64,000 nucleotides of DNA from Afifellaceae bacterium (GTDB taxonomy: Bacteria > Pseudomonadota > Alphaproteobacteria > Rhizobiales > Afifellaceae): contig JANQKG010000025.1 of NCBI GenBank assembly GCA_028281235.1, positions 1 through 64,000 on the forward strand. Reading direction: 5' to 3'. This document shows positions 1-9,199 of this stretch, piece after piece; the first letter of the stretch is position 1; each line of letters starts with the position of its first letter. Below the pieces are notes generated by a model, which saw only the letters and a program-made list of their open reading frames with translations, had not been told where the DNA came from and made no database searches. Made by a program: the position numbers and the translations under genes.

Positions 1-1
1 C

Positions 2-99
2 TTTGCTGGAGCATGATCTTATCCGACCTTGCTTCGCCCGCCGAAGCGCGCTTCGCGAAGGCGGGAAACCGGTCTCCACTTTTCGGGATCATGCTCTAG
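2..99. repeat. Dispersed palindromic repeat, copy 1, with nested hairpin insert
   Basis: This is the first of three copies in the window of a roughly 60-base imperfect palindrome. Its ends read TTTGCTGGAGCATGATC and GGGATCATGCTCTAG, with GGAGCATGATC and GATCATGCTC as complementary arms. Copies two and three are at 23436-23495 (inverted) and 36152-36210. Compared with copy three, this copy carries about 39 extra bases at 27-65. The extra stretch is itself a hairpin, with CCCGCC and GGCGGG arms around GAAGCGCGCTTC. Similar intergenic palindromes are common in Hyphomicrobiales genomes; their function is not known to me. Confidence 0.85.
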
Positions 100-187
100 C
101 GCATCCTCCGCGCGCGGAGCCTTGCGCGCATTCGCCGCTTGCGCTTATATCCGCGCGGCCGTGGCAACACGGCGACCCCCATAAAGA

Positions 188-262
188 GGGCGCGTAGCTC
201 AGCGGGAGAGCACTACGTTGACATCGTAGGGGTCACTGGTTCAATCCCAGTCGCGCCCACCA
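188..262 (+). tRNA. tRNA-Val (GAC)
   Basis: The sequence folds as a complete tRNA. The acceptor stem GGGCGCG (188-194) pairs perfectly with CGCGCCC (252-258). The discriminator A and an encoded CCA follow at 259-262. The anticodon arm is CTACG-TTGACAT-CGTAG, giving anticodon GAC, which reads the GUC and GUU valine codons. The T arm carries the usual GGTTCAATCCC-type loop. A short T-run (CATTCTTTTT) directly after the gene may help end transcription. Confidence 0.97.
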
Positions 263-378
263 TTCTTTTTGCTGCATGATCCCGGCGGTTTCAGCAGCGT
301 TCGTGCTGAGTTGATACCAATCAATTTGGCCTCGACGCACTCCCCTAAAGTGGCAAGACGCTGAACAGGGGAACGGCC

Positions 379-795
379 ATGGCGATGCTGCGAGTCGGTG
401 ATCTGATGAGCGAATCACCAGAGGTGGTGTCGCCAGACGCCCCTCTTCATCAGGTCTTGCTGAAGATGAACCGGGCCGGATATCGACATCTCCCGGTCGT
501 TGATGATGGTCAATTGGTGGGCATTGTCACGGATCGCGACGTCCGTCTGGCTGTCAACTCTCCGGTTCTCGGCGAGGCGGTCGAGACCGCGCGCGAAGAC
601 GTCTTGGATGGAATCCAGGTCATCGACTGCATGACCCCGAATCCGCAATGCGTGACGTCAGACACGCCGGCTCATGAAGCAGCCGACCTTCTCTGTCTCA
701 ACAAGTTTGGCGCCATGCCGGTTGTAGATGACCAAAAACTCGTTGGCATAATCAGCTACATCGATTTCCTTCGGCACTACGCCGCTCAACGCTGA
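379..795 (+). CDS. CBS-domain pair protein
   Basis: A 138-residue protein made almost entirely of two CBS domains, roughly residues 5-60 and 80-135. The motifs VGDLMSESPEVVSPDAPL and VIDCMTPNPQCVTSDTPA open each repeat. HLPVVDDGQLVGIVTDRDV and AMPVVDDQKLVGIISYIDF close them. Such Bateman modules bind adenine nucleotides and usually sense energy charge or redox state; the partner here is unknown. The ATG at 379 follows a GGGGAAC stretch at a fitting distance. It stands alone between the tRNA and the end of the convergent hyu operon, so its context gives no further clue. Confidence 0.9.
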   Translation: MAMLRVGDLMSESPEVVSPDAPLHQVLLKMNRAGYRHLPVVDDGQLVGIVTDRDVRLAVNSPVLGEAVETAREDVLDGIQVIDCMTPNPQCVTSDTPAHEAADLLCLNKFGAMPVVDDQKLVGIISYIDFLRHYAAQR

Positions 796-832
796 TTGTG
801 TAGGATCTTGCGGCTGTACTGATTTATGCCGA

Positions 833-2407
833 TCACGGGCGCTCGGCCTGCCAGCCGCCGCCATTTGCGGTCGACACGACAACCTCGTCACCGGGATCGA
901 CCTTAAGGCCTGAGACAAAGGCGTGGTCCTCGCGTGCGCCGGCGGCGCGCACGATCGCGATGCCGTTCGTCCCGCCGTCGCCGCCGCCGTCCAGGCCCCA
1001 GACGGGCTGCTTGTTGCGGCTGTAGCCGGCGGAAAGCACAGCGTGTCCGCGCGGCCGATAGCTGATCTCCAGGCCCTTGCCGCCGGCATGCAGGCCACGG
1101 CCTTCGTCTGTCTCGTTCAGGCGCTTGTAGCCGACATCGATGCCGTAGCGCGCTTCGCAGATCTCCACCGGGCAGTTGAAGGTCTCGCCGTGGCTTGCGG
1201 AATACATGGCGTCGAGGCCGTCGCGCTTCGACGTTGCGCCCCAGCCGCCCATCTGCGGCTCCACCATTGTGTAGCGGCGGCCGGTGTCGGGGTGACGGCC
1301 GGCGATCACCGTGCCGCAGATGGAGGCGAAGTGGCCGGCGGGCAGGCGTTCAGGCATGGCGCGCGCCATGCACTGCCACAGCATGTCGTAAAGCCTGATG
1401 CGGGTCTCAAAGTAATAGCCGTGCGGTGCGGTTCCGGTGGCGTGGAAGATCGTGCCGGGCTCGGTGATCACGTGAAGCGGGCGGAACGAGCCGGCATTGG
1501 CGAACAAGGTCGGATCGGTGAGCGCCTTGAAGATCATCTGCGAGGAGATGACGGCGCCGTCGCGACTGGTGTTGTAGGGCGCGTTGCGCTGGAGCGGATT
1601 GTCCCTGAGGTCGACAATGAAGCGGTGGCGGGTCACGCTGATCGTGGCGCGCCACAGGGCGCCGTCATCCTGTTCCTCTTCAATGGCGTAGGTGCCTTCA
1701 GGGAGCGAGGAAAGGCCGGCCAGACCGCGTTGCTCACCTTCTTCGAACAGCGCCGACAGCGCCGCCTGATAGGCCGGCGCCCCGTAAGTATCCACAAGCT
1801 GGCGGATGCGCGCTTCCGCCTTGCGTGAGGCGGCAACCTGCGCCCAAAGATCGCCGTTCACGAAATCAGGCAGCCGCGAATTGACCGCGATGATATCAAA
1901 CACGGAGCGCACCGGTTCGCCGCATTCAAACAGCTTGATCGCTGGCAGGCGCAGGCCTTCCTGAAAAATCTCGCTGACATCGACGGCCATGGAGCCGGGC
2001 GTCTTGCCGCCGACATCGTTCCAATGCGCGATGGAGGCGGTCCAGGCGACGAGGCCGCCGCCGGCGAACACCGGCTGTGCGATCACCACGTCGTTGAGAT
2101 GCGTGACGCCGCCGAAATAGGGGTCGTTGGTGACGAACATGTCGCCAGGCCGGATGGCATCGGCGCCGTTCAGCTCAATGATGCGTTTGACCGCCTTGTC
2201 GAGCACGCCGACAAAGGTCGGGATGCCGGCGCCGGAGGAGACGAGATTGCCTTCCCCATCGGTGATGCCGGTGCCGACATCCAGCACCTCATAGATGATC
2301 GGACTCATCGCGGTCTTCTTGAGAACCGCGAACATCTCGTCGGCGGCAGCGATCAGGCTCGCCTGAATGACGGAGATCGTAAACGTGTCGAAATCGTCTT
2401 GCGGCAC
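833..2407 (-). CDS. hyuB: Hydantoinase B/oxoprolinase family protein, second copy
   Basis: A 524-residue HyuB-family protein, the second of two in this operon (the other is at 5454-7115). These subunits pair with HyuA to open cyclic amides such as hydantoin, N-methylhydantoin or 5-oxoproline with ATP; relatives act as carboxylases. Family landmarks are ADEMFAVLKKTAMSPIIYEV near the N-terminus, FVTNDPYFGGVTHLNDV, the central NTSRDGAVISSQMIF and the QMGGWGATSKRDG stretch. It starts with GTG, 8 bases after the M24 peptidase stop. It is the last gene of the operon and ends close to the convergent CBS gene. The C-terminus lacks the roughly 35-residue tail of its paralogue. The substrate is not determined by sequence. 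Confidence 0.88.
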   Translation of the reverse strand: MPQDDFDTFTISVIQASLIAAADEMFAVLKKTAMSPIIYEVLDVGTGITDGEGNLVSSGAGIPTFVGVLDKAVKRIIELNGADAIRPGDMFVTNDPYFGGVTHLNDVVIAQPVFAGGGLVAWTASIAHWNDVGGKTPGSMAVDVSEIFQEGLRLPAIKLFECGEPVRSVFDIIAVNSRLPDFVNGDLWAQVAASRKAEARIRQLVDTYGAPAYQAALSALFEEGEQRGLAGLSSLPEGTYAIEEEQDDGALWRATISVTRHRFIVDLRDNPLQRNAPYNTSRDGAVISSQMIFKALTDPTLFANAGSFRPLHVITEPGTIFHATGTAPHGYYFETRIRLYDMLWQCMARAMPERLPAGHFASICGTVIAGRHPDTGRRYTMVEPQMGGWGATSKRDGLDAMYSASHGETFNCPVEICEARYGIDVGYKRLNETDEGRGLHAGGKGLEISYRPRGHAVLSAGYSRNKQPVWGLDGGGDGGTNGIAIVRAAGAREDHAFVSGLKVDPGDEVVVSTANGGGWQAERP

Positions 2408-2415
2408 GGATGGTC

Positions 2416-3501
2416 TCAGCCATCGGCAATATGAAGCGCGCGCGGCAACTCCGAAAAGATCTCCGGGCCGTCGGCGCGCAGGATGACGATCTCCTCCAGC
2501 CGGAGGCCGAAGCGTCCCGGCAGGTAGATGCCCGGTTCGATGGAGAACACCATGCCCTCGTCGAGCAGAGTCTCAGACGTTGCGGTAATGTAGGGCGGCT
2601 CGTGCACTTCAATGCCGAGGCCGTGGCCGGTGCGGTGCACGAAATACTCGCCGTAGCCGGCCTCTGTGATGAGGTCGCGGGCGGCAGCGTCGATTGTCCT
2701 TGCTTCGACGCCGGGCTTCGCCGCGGCGAGCCCCGCCTGGACGGCGGCTTCGACAATGGCGTGAACTTCGGCGTAGCCCTCCGGCGCGTGGCCAAGTGCT
2801 GCCATTCTCGTCATGTCGGAGGGGAAGCCGTCCTTGCGGCCACCGATGTCGATGACGATCGCGTCGCCGACTTCAAGCTTGCGTTCGCCGGTCGCGTGAT
2901 GCGGAAACGCGCCATTGGGCCCGGAGCCGACGATCGTAAATTGCGGCTGCGCGCCTTCGCTCGCGAAATGCGCGCGGATAGCCGCCGCGACTTCAAGCTC
3001 CGTCACGCCGGGCTTCAGCGCGGCGAAGCCGGCTTGCATGGCGCGGTCGTTGATAAGCGCATTTTCTTTCAGGTGCCGGTATTCGGTGTCGTCCTTGCGC
3101 ATGCGCAGCGCGCCGATTGTGTCCTCCGTGAAGCTCCGCCGGGCGTTGGGCAGGTTGTCGAGCAGGAGCAGAGCGAAATCGGCGCGCATCGTCTCGTCGA
3201 TGGCGACGGAGCGGGCGCGATCCGCATCCGTGGCGGCAAGTGCAGCGTTCAGCGCATCCACCGGTCCGTCCGCATCGGCCCATTCGTGGAAGGCGATGTC
3301 GGTTCTTTCGCGCGACCCTTCGGCGTTGAGCGCCGGCATGAGGAACGCTTCTTTTTCCGGCCCGACGAGCAGCAGGCAGGGGCGCTCATCGGGGTGCGGA
3401 TGGAAGCCAAGCAGCCAGTCGACATGCGGGCCGGGGCCGAGCGCGACGAGGCCGGTGCCGGTATCGCGCATCTTTGCGCGCAGTTTTTCCAGACGGTCCA
3501 T
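2416..3501 (-). CDS. M24 family metallopeptidase (Xaa-Pro peptidase-like)
   Basis: A 361-residue pita-bread peptidase of family M24. The dinuclear metal ligands are all present: D218 (VIDIGG), D229 (PSDMTR), H293 (TGHGLGIEVHE), E322 (SIEPGIY) and E336 or E337 (LRLEEIV). This argues for a metal-dependent Xaa-Pro dipeptidase or aminopeptidase rather than creatinase, which shares the fold but lacks metal. The ATG at 3501 is chosen because GGAGAGG lies just upstream; a longer in-frame start at 3576 would overlap the preceding gene. It follows the MDR gene by 11 bases. In the operon it may cut the linear product of the HyuAB reaction or an imported peptide; that is inference. Confidence 0.88.
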   Translation of the reverse strand: MDRLEKLRAKMRDTGTGLVALGPGPHVDWLLGFHPHPDERPCLLLVGPEKEAFLMPALNAEGSRERTDIAFHEWADADGPVDALNAALAATDADRARSVAIDETMRADFALLLLDNLPNARRSFTEDTIGALRMRKDDTEYRHLKENALINDRAMQAGFAALKPGVTELEVAAAIRAHFASEGAQPQFTIVGSGPNGAFPHHATGERKLEVGDAIVIDIGGRKDGFPSDMTRMAALGHAPEGYAEVHAIVEAAVQAGLAAAKPGVEARTIDAAARDLITEAGYGEYFVHRTGHGLGIEVHEPPYITATSETLLDEGMVFSIEPGIYLPGRFGLRLEEIVILRADGPEIFSELPRALHIADG

Positions 3502-3512
3502 GATCCTCTCCG

Positions 3513-4511
3513 CTAGACCCCGGTTTCCACCACCACCTTGCCGTGGCTGGTCCTTGTGCCCCTCAAATAACGCCATGCGTCTTTGTAACCTTCCATCGGA
3601 TACACGCGGTCCACGTTCGGCTTGAGCTGGCCCTCGGCGATGGCCTTGTAGACATAGGCCTTGCCTCGTTCATTCGCCGCATCGTCCTCCACGTAATTGA
3701 AGATCGAATAGGTGTGGAACCAGAGGCTTCGCTGGATCATGGGCAGGAAGGGGGGAACGGCATATTGCCCGGTCAAGCCGCCATAGAGGAACAGGATGCC
3801 TCCCTTGGCCATGGCATTGGCGTATCGGTCCATGAAGTCTGAGCCGACCGGGTCGAACGAGGCATGCACGCCCACACCATCGGTCACGTCGCGCAGAAAG
3901 CCCTCGATGTCGCCGCCGTCATCGACAAAGACATGATCGGCGCCGCTGTCCAGCAGGTACTGCCTGTTCGCCTCCGACCGAGTCGTGGCGATCAGCGTCG
4001 CGCCGCAGAGCCGCCCGATATTGAGCGCCGCGTTCCCGGACGTGCTGGTGCCGGCGGGAACGAGAATGTTCTTGCCGGGCGCCGCCTTTGCCAGCTCCAC
4101 GATCGGGAAGTAGGCGGTCATGAACTGTATCCAGATGGACGCAGCCTCAGTCTTCGTCAGGCCGTCCGGCGCCTTGGTGATGTAGGCCTGGTCAATGAGC
4201 ATCGTGTCGGCGCTTGTGCCGCGCCGATCGTAGAAATAGGGCAAGGTGCAATAACGCTCGCCGATCTCGATCCCCTCGACCTTTTCGCCGACGGCTTCCA
4301 CGATGCCGGCAGCCTCGCAGCCGATGCGCGCAGGGAAGGCGGAGAAGCTGAAGGAATAGCGATCATTCATCAGATCCTCGTCGCCCCAATTGAGCGCAAA
4401 GGCCTCCACCCTCAAGCGCACATCGGTCGGGCCGGGCTCCTCCACGGCGCACTCGACCAACTCCAGTCCCTCATATCCGCCATAGGCGTTGATCACCCAT
4501 TCTCTGGCCAC
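3513..4511 (-). CDS. Zinc-independent MDR family oxidoreductase (quinone oxidoreductase-like)
   Basis: A 332-residue medium-chain dehydrogenase/reductase. The N-terminal GroES-like domain includes RIGCEAAGIVEAVGEKVEGIEIGERY. The nucleotide-binding domain includes the loop around residues 140-155, NILVPAGTSTSGNAALNIG, where GTSTSGNAA replaces the classical AAAGGVG. Typical catalytic and structural zinc ligands are not apparent, so it is closest to zinc-independent quinone-oxidoreductase relatives using NADPH. The GTG at 4511 is preferred because AAGGACAGG precedes it and because the longer frame upstream reads into low-quality sequence and the racemase gene. Its role beside HyuAB and the racemase is unknown. 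Confidence 0.82.
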   Translation of the reverse strand: MAREWVINAYGGYEGLELVECAVEEPGPTDVRLRVEAFALNWGDEDLMNDRYSFSFSAFPARIGCEAAGIVEAVGEKVEGIEIGERYCTLPYFYDRRGTSADTMLIDQAYITKAPDGLTKTEAASIWIQFMTAYFPIVELAKAAPGKNILVPAGTSTSGNAALNIGRLCGATLIATTRSEANRQYLLDSGADHVFVDDGGDIEGFLRDVTDGVGVHASFDPVGSDFMDRYANAMAKGGILFLYGGLTGQYAVPPFLPMIQRSLWFHTYSIFNYVEDDAANERGKAYVYKAIAEGQLKPNVDRVYPMEGYKDAWRYLRGTRTSHGKVVVETGV

Positions 4512-4587
4512 GGCACCCTGTCCTTTCTTCTCGTCGTTGGCGTTGTCGGCGGCTTTGCCGAGCGAAACGCGTAAGCACGGCGCAGCG

Positions 4588-5415
4588 TCAGGCCGCCAGT
4601 GATGTTGCGCCGGGCTCCGCCTCAACGACGATGCGGTTGCCGAACGCCTCGCCGTCGTCGAAGCCGCCAAAGCGGGCGATTTCCTCTTCCGAAGGCGCTT
4701 CGCACGACCATTTGCGGCTCGGCACCCAGCCGCATTGGCGCTTGAGGATGGCGGCATATTCGGCCCGCTTCAGCGCGGCGACCGAGGGGTCGATCACCGG
4801 CACGCCCAGCGTTTCGGAGAGCTGGTTATAGAAGCCGACCTCCAGCGTGCAGCCGAGGATCAGCGCTTCGGCGTAGTCCTCTTCCACAGCCTTTCGCCCG
4901 GCTTCAGTCAGCCGCCGATTGGTTTCAGCGTGGTCGCGCTGGAAATCGTTCACGCCGAGCTCGACATGGTAGAAGCCGGCCAGCCGGTCGCGGTGGCCGT
5001 GCTCGTGCACGGTCGCCTGCATCTGGTTGACCCATTTGCGCCGGCCGACGATTACGCCGAAACGGTTGGCGAGGCTGGCGGCGATCTCGCAGGACGCCAC
5101 GCAGGGCGCCGTGACGATCATGTCGCCGGAAATCTCGCGCGCGTCGTGCAGCGCGGTGTCATAGAAGCAACCGATCGCAAGGCCGTCGAAGCCTTCGCGC
5201 GCGGCCGCCCTGACGGCGCGGATGATGCCGCGGGTGACGATCGCTTCATACGAACGGAACTCGATATGGGTGAAGGCGCCATCGTCCTTGGGCTGAGACG
5301 TCACGTGCACTTCGGTGCCGGGCAGTTTGTGGTCAGCGGCCATCTTGGCGAAGATGCCGTCGGCGTCGCTGTACCCCAGCGGGTTCAGATACATGATTTT
5401 CAACGGTGCGTTCAT
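4588..5415 (-). CDS. Asp/Glu/hydantoin racemase family protein
   Basis: A 275-residue member of the aspartate/glutamate/hydantoin racemase superfamily, which uses two cysteines as acid-base pair. The first is in GLAIGCFYDTALHDARE and the second in EALILGCTLEVGFY, the places expected for the family. Hydantoin racemases of this family often travel with hydantoinase genes and make both enantiomers of a substrate usable; arylmalonate decarboxylase and maleate isomerase are also relatives. It sits between the first hyuB (38 bases upstream) and the MDR gene (77 bases downstream). Hydantoin racemase is the context-based guess. The length is somewhat above the roughly 240 residues common for HyuE because of an extended C-terminus. 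Confidence 0.82.
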   Translation of the reverse strand: MNAPLKIMYLNPLGYSDADGIFAKMAADHKLPGTEVHVTSQPKDDGAFTHIEFRSYEAIVTRGIIRAVRAAAREGFDGLAIGCFYDTALHDAREISGDMIVTAPCVASCEIAASLANRFGVIVGRRKWVNQMQATVHEHGHRDRLAGFYHVELGVNDFQRDHAETNRRLTEAGRKAVEEDYAEALILGCTLEVGFYNQLSETLGVPVIDPSVAALKRAEYAAILKRQCGWVPSRKWSCEAPSEEEIARFGGFDDGEAFGNRIVVEAEPGATSLAA

Positions 5416-5453
5416 GTCATCCTCCTTATGAATGGGCCGGGATGTGTCGACGG

Positions 5454-7115
5454 TCAGGCCGGACCGTAGACCTTCTCGGCGCGCTCCTTGGTGATCAGTC
5501 CGTTCTTGATGTCGTCGCGCACGGCGTCGCGGTCGCGCTCCTTGGGATCGCCCTGTCCGCCGCCATTGCCGGTGACGACACGGATGACGTCATCGACATG
5601 CGTGACCTTGCCGGAGATGAAGGCGAACGTCTCCGGCTCGCCGTCCTTGGGGCGGAACTCGACGTAATTGGGTGAACCATCGGCGCCGCCGTCCACGCCC
5701 CAGGCCGGAAATTTCGACCGCGTGTAGCCGACGGTGAGGAAGCCATTGTCGGTGCGGATGCGGTAATCCATGACGATGCCGCGCCCGCCGGTGTGCTTGC
5801 CTTCACCGCCGGGCTCCATGTTGAGCTCCATGCGGTCGACGTAAAGACCGTTGCGGGCCTCGTTGATCTCGGCAGGGCAGTTGAAGGTCTCGCCGTGGAA
5901 ACCGCAGAACATGGCGGAATTGCCGTCGCGGACGCGACTGGCGCCCCAGCCGCCGAGCTGCGGCTCGATGATGGTATATTGCCGGCCGGTATCGGGGTGG
6001 ATGCCGCCGATGAACGTGCCGCACACGGATGCGAAATGGCCGGCGGCGAGGCGGTCGGGCATGTGCGGGGCGAGGCAGCGCCACATGATGTCGTAAACGC
6101 GCAGCTCGATCTCGTAATAGAAGCCGATCGGCGCCGGCTCCTTGGCGTGGAACACGGAGCCCTCGCGGGTCAGAAGATTGATGGGGCGGAACGAGCCGCC
6201 ATTGGCCGGCGAGTAGGGGTCTGTCAGCGACTTGAAGATCATCTGCGCCGCGACCATCACGCCGTCGCGGCTGGTGTTGACCGGATTGTCTGCCTGATCA
6301 GGATTGTCGCGCAGGTCGACCGTGAACTCATCGTCGGCGATCGTGATCTTGACGTTGAAGATGCGGCCGTCGTCCTGCTCCTCCGACAGATCGAACGTGC
6401 CCTTGGGGAGGCCGGACAGCGCCTTCAGCGACGCCTCTTCGCCGTAATCCATGAAGGCGACCATGTCGTTCTCGAAGGTGGCGACGCCGTACTTCTCCGC
6501 CAGCTCGCGCAGACGCCGATCGCCGACGCGCACTGACGCGATCGCTGCCCAGACATCGCCCTCGAGCACGTCCGGCATGCGCGAATTGACCTTGATGATC
6601 TCCATCACCGGCTTGATCGGCTCGCCCTTGGAGATGATCTTGATTGCGGGCAGGCGCAGGCCTTCCTGAAAGATCTCGGTGGCCTCGCCGGTGAGAGAGC
6701 CGGGGGCCATACCGCCAACGTCGGAATTGTGCGCGATATTGGCAGTCCAGGCGATGATGCGGCCGCCGGCGAAGACCGGCATGGCGACGACGATGTCATT
6801 CAGATGCGTGACGCCGCCATAATAGGGGTCGTTGGTGGCGAAGACGTCGCCCGGCTCAATGTCGCCGGGCTGGTCGAACTTGGCGATGATCACCTTCACC
6901 GCCTTGTCGAGCACGCCGATGAAGGCGGGGATGCCGGCGCCCGACGAGGCGAGTTCGCCTTTGGCGTCCATGATGCCGGTGCCCATGTCGAGCACCTCGT
7001 AGATGATGGAGCTCATGGCGGTCTTCTTCATCGCCGCGAACATCTCGTCGGCCGCCGCCTGCAGCGAGTTCTGGATGATTTCCAGCGTGATCGGGTCGTT
7101 GGAGATTGCGCTCAT
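5454..7115 (-). CDS. hyuB: Hydantoinase B/oxoprolinase family protein, first copy
   Basis: A 553-residue HyuB subunit, directly downstream of hyuA. It shows the same landmark blocks as its paralogue at 833-2407: ADEMFAAMKKTAMSSIIYEV, FATNDPYYGGVTHLNDI, NTSRDGVMVAAQMIFKSLTD and QLGGWGASRVRDGNSAM. It ends with an extra charged tail (residues about 515-553, DPKERDRDAVRDDIKNG and onward) that the second copy lacks. The ATG at 7115 has GAGG nine bases upstream, and the hyuA stop codon lies within that Shine-Dalgarno stretch, so translation is probably coupled. It is the natural HyuA partner by position. Confidence 0.9.
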   Translation of the reverse strand: MSAISNDPITLEIIQNSLQAAADEMFAAMKKTAMSSIIYEVLDMGTGIMDAKGELASSGAGIPAFIGVLDKAVKVIIAKFDQPGDIEPGDVFATNDPYYGGVTHLNDIVVAMPVFAGGRIIAWTANIAHNSDVGGMAPGSLTGEATEIFQEGLRLPAIKIISKGEPIKPVMEIIKVNSRMPDVLEGDVWAAIASVRVGDRRLRELAEKYGVATFENDMVAFMDYGEEASLKALSGLPKGTFDLSEEQDDGRIFNVKITIADDEFTVDLRDNPDQADNPVNTSRDGVMVAAQMIFKSLTDPYSPANGGSFRPINLLTREGSVFHAKEPAPIGFYYEIELRVYDIMWRCLAPHMPDRLAAGHFASVCGTFIGGIHPDTGRQYTIIEPQLGGWGASRVRDGNSAMFCGFHGETFNCPAEINEARNGLYVDRMELNMEPGGEGKHTGGRGIVMDYRIRTDNGFLTVGYTRSKFPAWGVDGGADGSPNYVEFRPKDGEPETFAFISGKVTHVDDVIRVVTGNGGGQGDPKERDRDAVRDDIKNGLITKERAEKVYGPA

Positions 7116-7126
7116 GGGTCCGATCC

Positions 7127-9199
7127 TCAATTCGCCATATCGATATGGATGTTGCCGTAACCGTCCAGTTCGGCGCGGTTGCCGGGATGCAGAACGACGG
7201 TCATGCCCGGGTCCTCAACGATGGCCGGGCCGTTCAGCACCATGCCCGGCTTCAGCTTGGTGCCGTCGTAGATGTCGGCTTCGTGGATGCCTTCAAGCGC
7301 ATAATCGACCGCGCGCTTTCCCTTCAGCGCTGGCGCGGGGTCGGCCTCGCCGCGCGGCTCTTCGCTCATGGTGAGCTTGCCGATTTCGGCGGAGGCGATG
7401 AGGTGAATGCCCACCATCTCAACCGGCGCGTCGAGCCGGTAGGTGTATTCGCGCTCGTAGGTGTCGTGGAAATCGGCCTCGATCTTGGCGAGGTTTTCCG
7501 CGGTAACGGCGCCGTCGAGCAGGACCTCGGTGGTGTGCTCCTGGTTCTGATACCGAAACTTGCCGAAGCGCACGAATTTGACCCGCTCCGGCTCAACGCC
7601 TTCATCGCCGAATTGCTGCCGTGCGACAGCTTCGGTGTCGGCGAAGGTCTGCTCGATGGTCGCTTCTGAGCCCTTTTGCAGATCGACCAGCCTGGTGACG
7701 AAGTAGTCGCGCCGTAGGTCCGACATCATCATCCCCCAGGCGGAGAAGACCGGCGCACCGGCGGGCACGACCACCTTCTTGACGCCAAGCTCCGCGGCGA
7801 GCGCCATGGCGTGCATCGCGCCGCCGCCGCCAAAGGCGACGAGCACGAAGTCACGCGGGTCGAAGCCGCGATTGAGCGACACCAGCTTCAGCGCGTTGAC
7901 CATGTTGTTGTTGGCAATGCGGATGATGCCGCGCGCCGCCTCGTCGGCGTCGACGCCGAGTTTTTCGCCGACATTCTTGATTGCGGTCTCTGCGGCTGCC
8001 ATATCGGCGTCGATCTCGCCGCCGCAGAAATAGTCGCGGTTGATGCGGCCGAGCCATAGATTTGCGTCGGTGGTGGTGGCTTCCGTGCCGCCCTTGCCGT
8101 AGGCGGCGGGCCCGGGTAGGGCCCCGGCCGATTGCGGCCCGACATGCAGCTTGCCGAAATCGTCGACCCAGGCGATCGAGCCGCCGCCATTGCCGATCTC
8201 CACCAGATCGACGACCGGCACCATGATCGGGTAGCCGGCGGAGGTGCGATCGCGCTCAATCCAGTAATCCGTCATGATGCGGACCTGGCCGTTCTCAATC
8301 AGCGAGCATTTTGCTGTGGTGCCGCCGATATCAAGCGCCAGCACGTTCGGCTCGCCGATCAGGCGACCGAGTTCCGCGGCACCCCAAAAGCCTGACGCGG
8401 GTCCGGATTCCACCATGGTGATGGGAATACGCGCTACCGACTCAAGTGAATCCACGCCGCAATTGGACTGCATGATGTAGGGGCTGCCGGTAAAACCCTT
8501 GGCTTTCAGGCCATCATTGAGGCGACGCAGATAGCGCTCCGCCGTCGGCTGCACATAGGCGGAGAGGACGGCGGTGTTGGTGCGCTCATATTCGCGCCAC
8601 TCGCGGGTGATCTGGTGCGAGGACACGACCGAAGCCTCTGGCCACAACTCGCGCACTCTCGCCAGCGTCGCCTGTTCGTGCGAGGGGTTGGCGTAGGAAT
8701 GCAGAAAGCAGATCGCGATCGCCTCCACGCCTTCGGACCGAAAGTCATCAAGGATATCCGCCAGCGGTGAAAGATCGAGCGGCGCCATCTCCTCGCCGCG
8801 ATAGCTCATCCGCCCCGGTAGCTCGCGTCGGAGATAGCGCGGCACGAAGGGTTTGGGCTTCTGGTAGTGCAGATTGAAGAAGTCGGGCCGGTTGCCGCGC
8901 GCGATCTCCAGCGTGTCGCGGAAGCCTTGCGTGGTGATCAGTCCGACCGTGCCGCCCTTGCGCTCCGTCAGCGCGTTGATGACGACGGTGGTGCCGTGCG
9001 CCAGAAAATCGACGGTCGCCGGGTCGACGCCGCCTTTCTCAAGCACGTTCAGAACGCCGCGCTCGAAGTCGGGTGGTGTGGTGTCGGATTTCGCCGTGAC
9101 GACCGTCGATCGGCCGTTGTCGGGATCCGTCTCAAAGCAGACCAGATCGGTGAACGTGCCGCCGACATCGGTTGCCACACGTATTGTCTTGCCAGCCAC
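7127..9199 (-). CDS. hyuA: Hydantoinase A/oxoprolinase subunit
   Basis: A 690-residue HyuA-family ATP-binding subunit with the N-terminal Hydant_A_N domain. It has the actin-like phosphate loops DVGGTFTDLV (residues about 10-19) and LALDIGGTTAKCSLI (about 287). GNGGGSIAWVD and FGGGGAMHAMALAAELG are the later family motifs. HyuA with HyuB hydrolyses hydantoins or 5-oxoproline with ATP; acetone and acetophenone carboxylases share the architecture. The GTG start at 9199 overlaps the GAF gene stop by one base and has GGGAGG upstream. It is the only hyuA for two hyuB copies in the operon. Confidence 0.92.
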   Translation of the reverse strand: MAGKTIRVATDVGGTFTDLVCFETDPDNGRSTVVTAKSDTTPPDFERGVLNVLEKGGVDPATVDFLAHGTTVVINALTERKGGTVGLITTQGFRDTLEIARGNRPDFFNLHYQKPKPFVPRYLRRELPGRMSYRGEEMAPLDLSPLADILDDFRSEGVEAIAICFLHSYANPSHEQATLARVRELWPEASVVSSHQITREWREYERTNTAVLSAYVQPTAERYLRRLNDGLKAKGFTGSPYIMQSNCGVDSLESVARIPITMVESGPASGFWGAAELGRLIGEPNVLALDIGGTTAKCSLIENGQVRIMTDYWIERDRTSAGYPIMVPVVDLVEIGNGGGSIAWVDDFGKLHVGPQSAGALPGPAAYGKGGTEATTTDANLWLGRINRDYFCGGEIDADMAAAETAIKNVGEKLGVDADEAARGIIRIANNNMVNALKLVSLNRGFDPRDFVLVAFGGGGAMHAMALAAELGVKKVVVPAGAPVFSAWGMMMSDLRRDYFVTRLVDLQKGSEATIEQTFADTEAVARQQFGDEGVEPERVKFVRFGKFRYQNQEHTTEVLLDGAVTAENLAKIEADFHDTYEREYTYRLDAPVEMVGIHLIASAEIGKLTMSEEPRGEADPAPALKGKRAVDYALEGIHEADIYDGTKLKPGMVLNGPAIVEDPGMTVVLHPGNRAELDGYGNIHIDMAN

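Noticed and set aside
2416..3501. Creatinase (creatine amidinohydrolase) as identity of the M24 protein
   Set aside because: Attractive next to hydantoinases as a creatinine route, but the five metal ligands of the peptidase branch are all present, whereas creatinase works without metal.
2410..3516. A 368-codon open frame on the plus strand
   Set aside because: It is antisense to the M24 peptidase, whose metal ligands are intact; no ribosome site or domain supports it.
4511..4757. An 82-residue N-terminal extension of the MDR oxidoreductase
   Set aside because: The sequence is Arg/Ser-rich, overlaps the racemase gene, and a GTG with a good ribosome site lies at the family's normal start.
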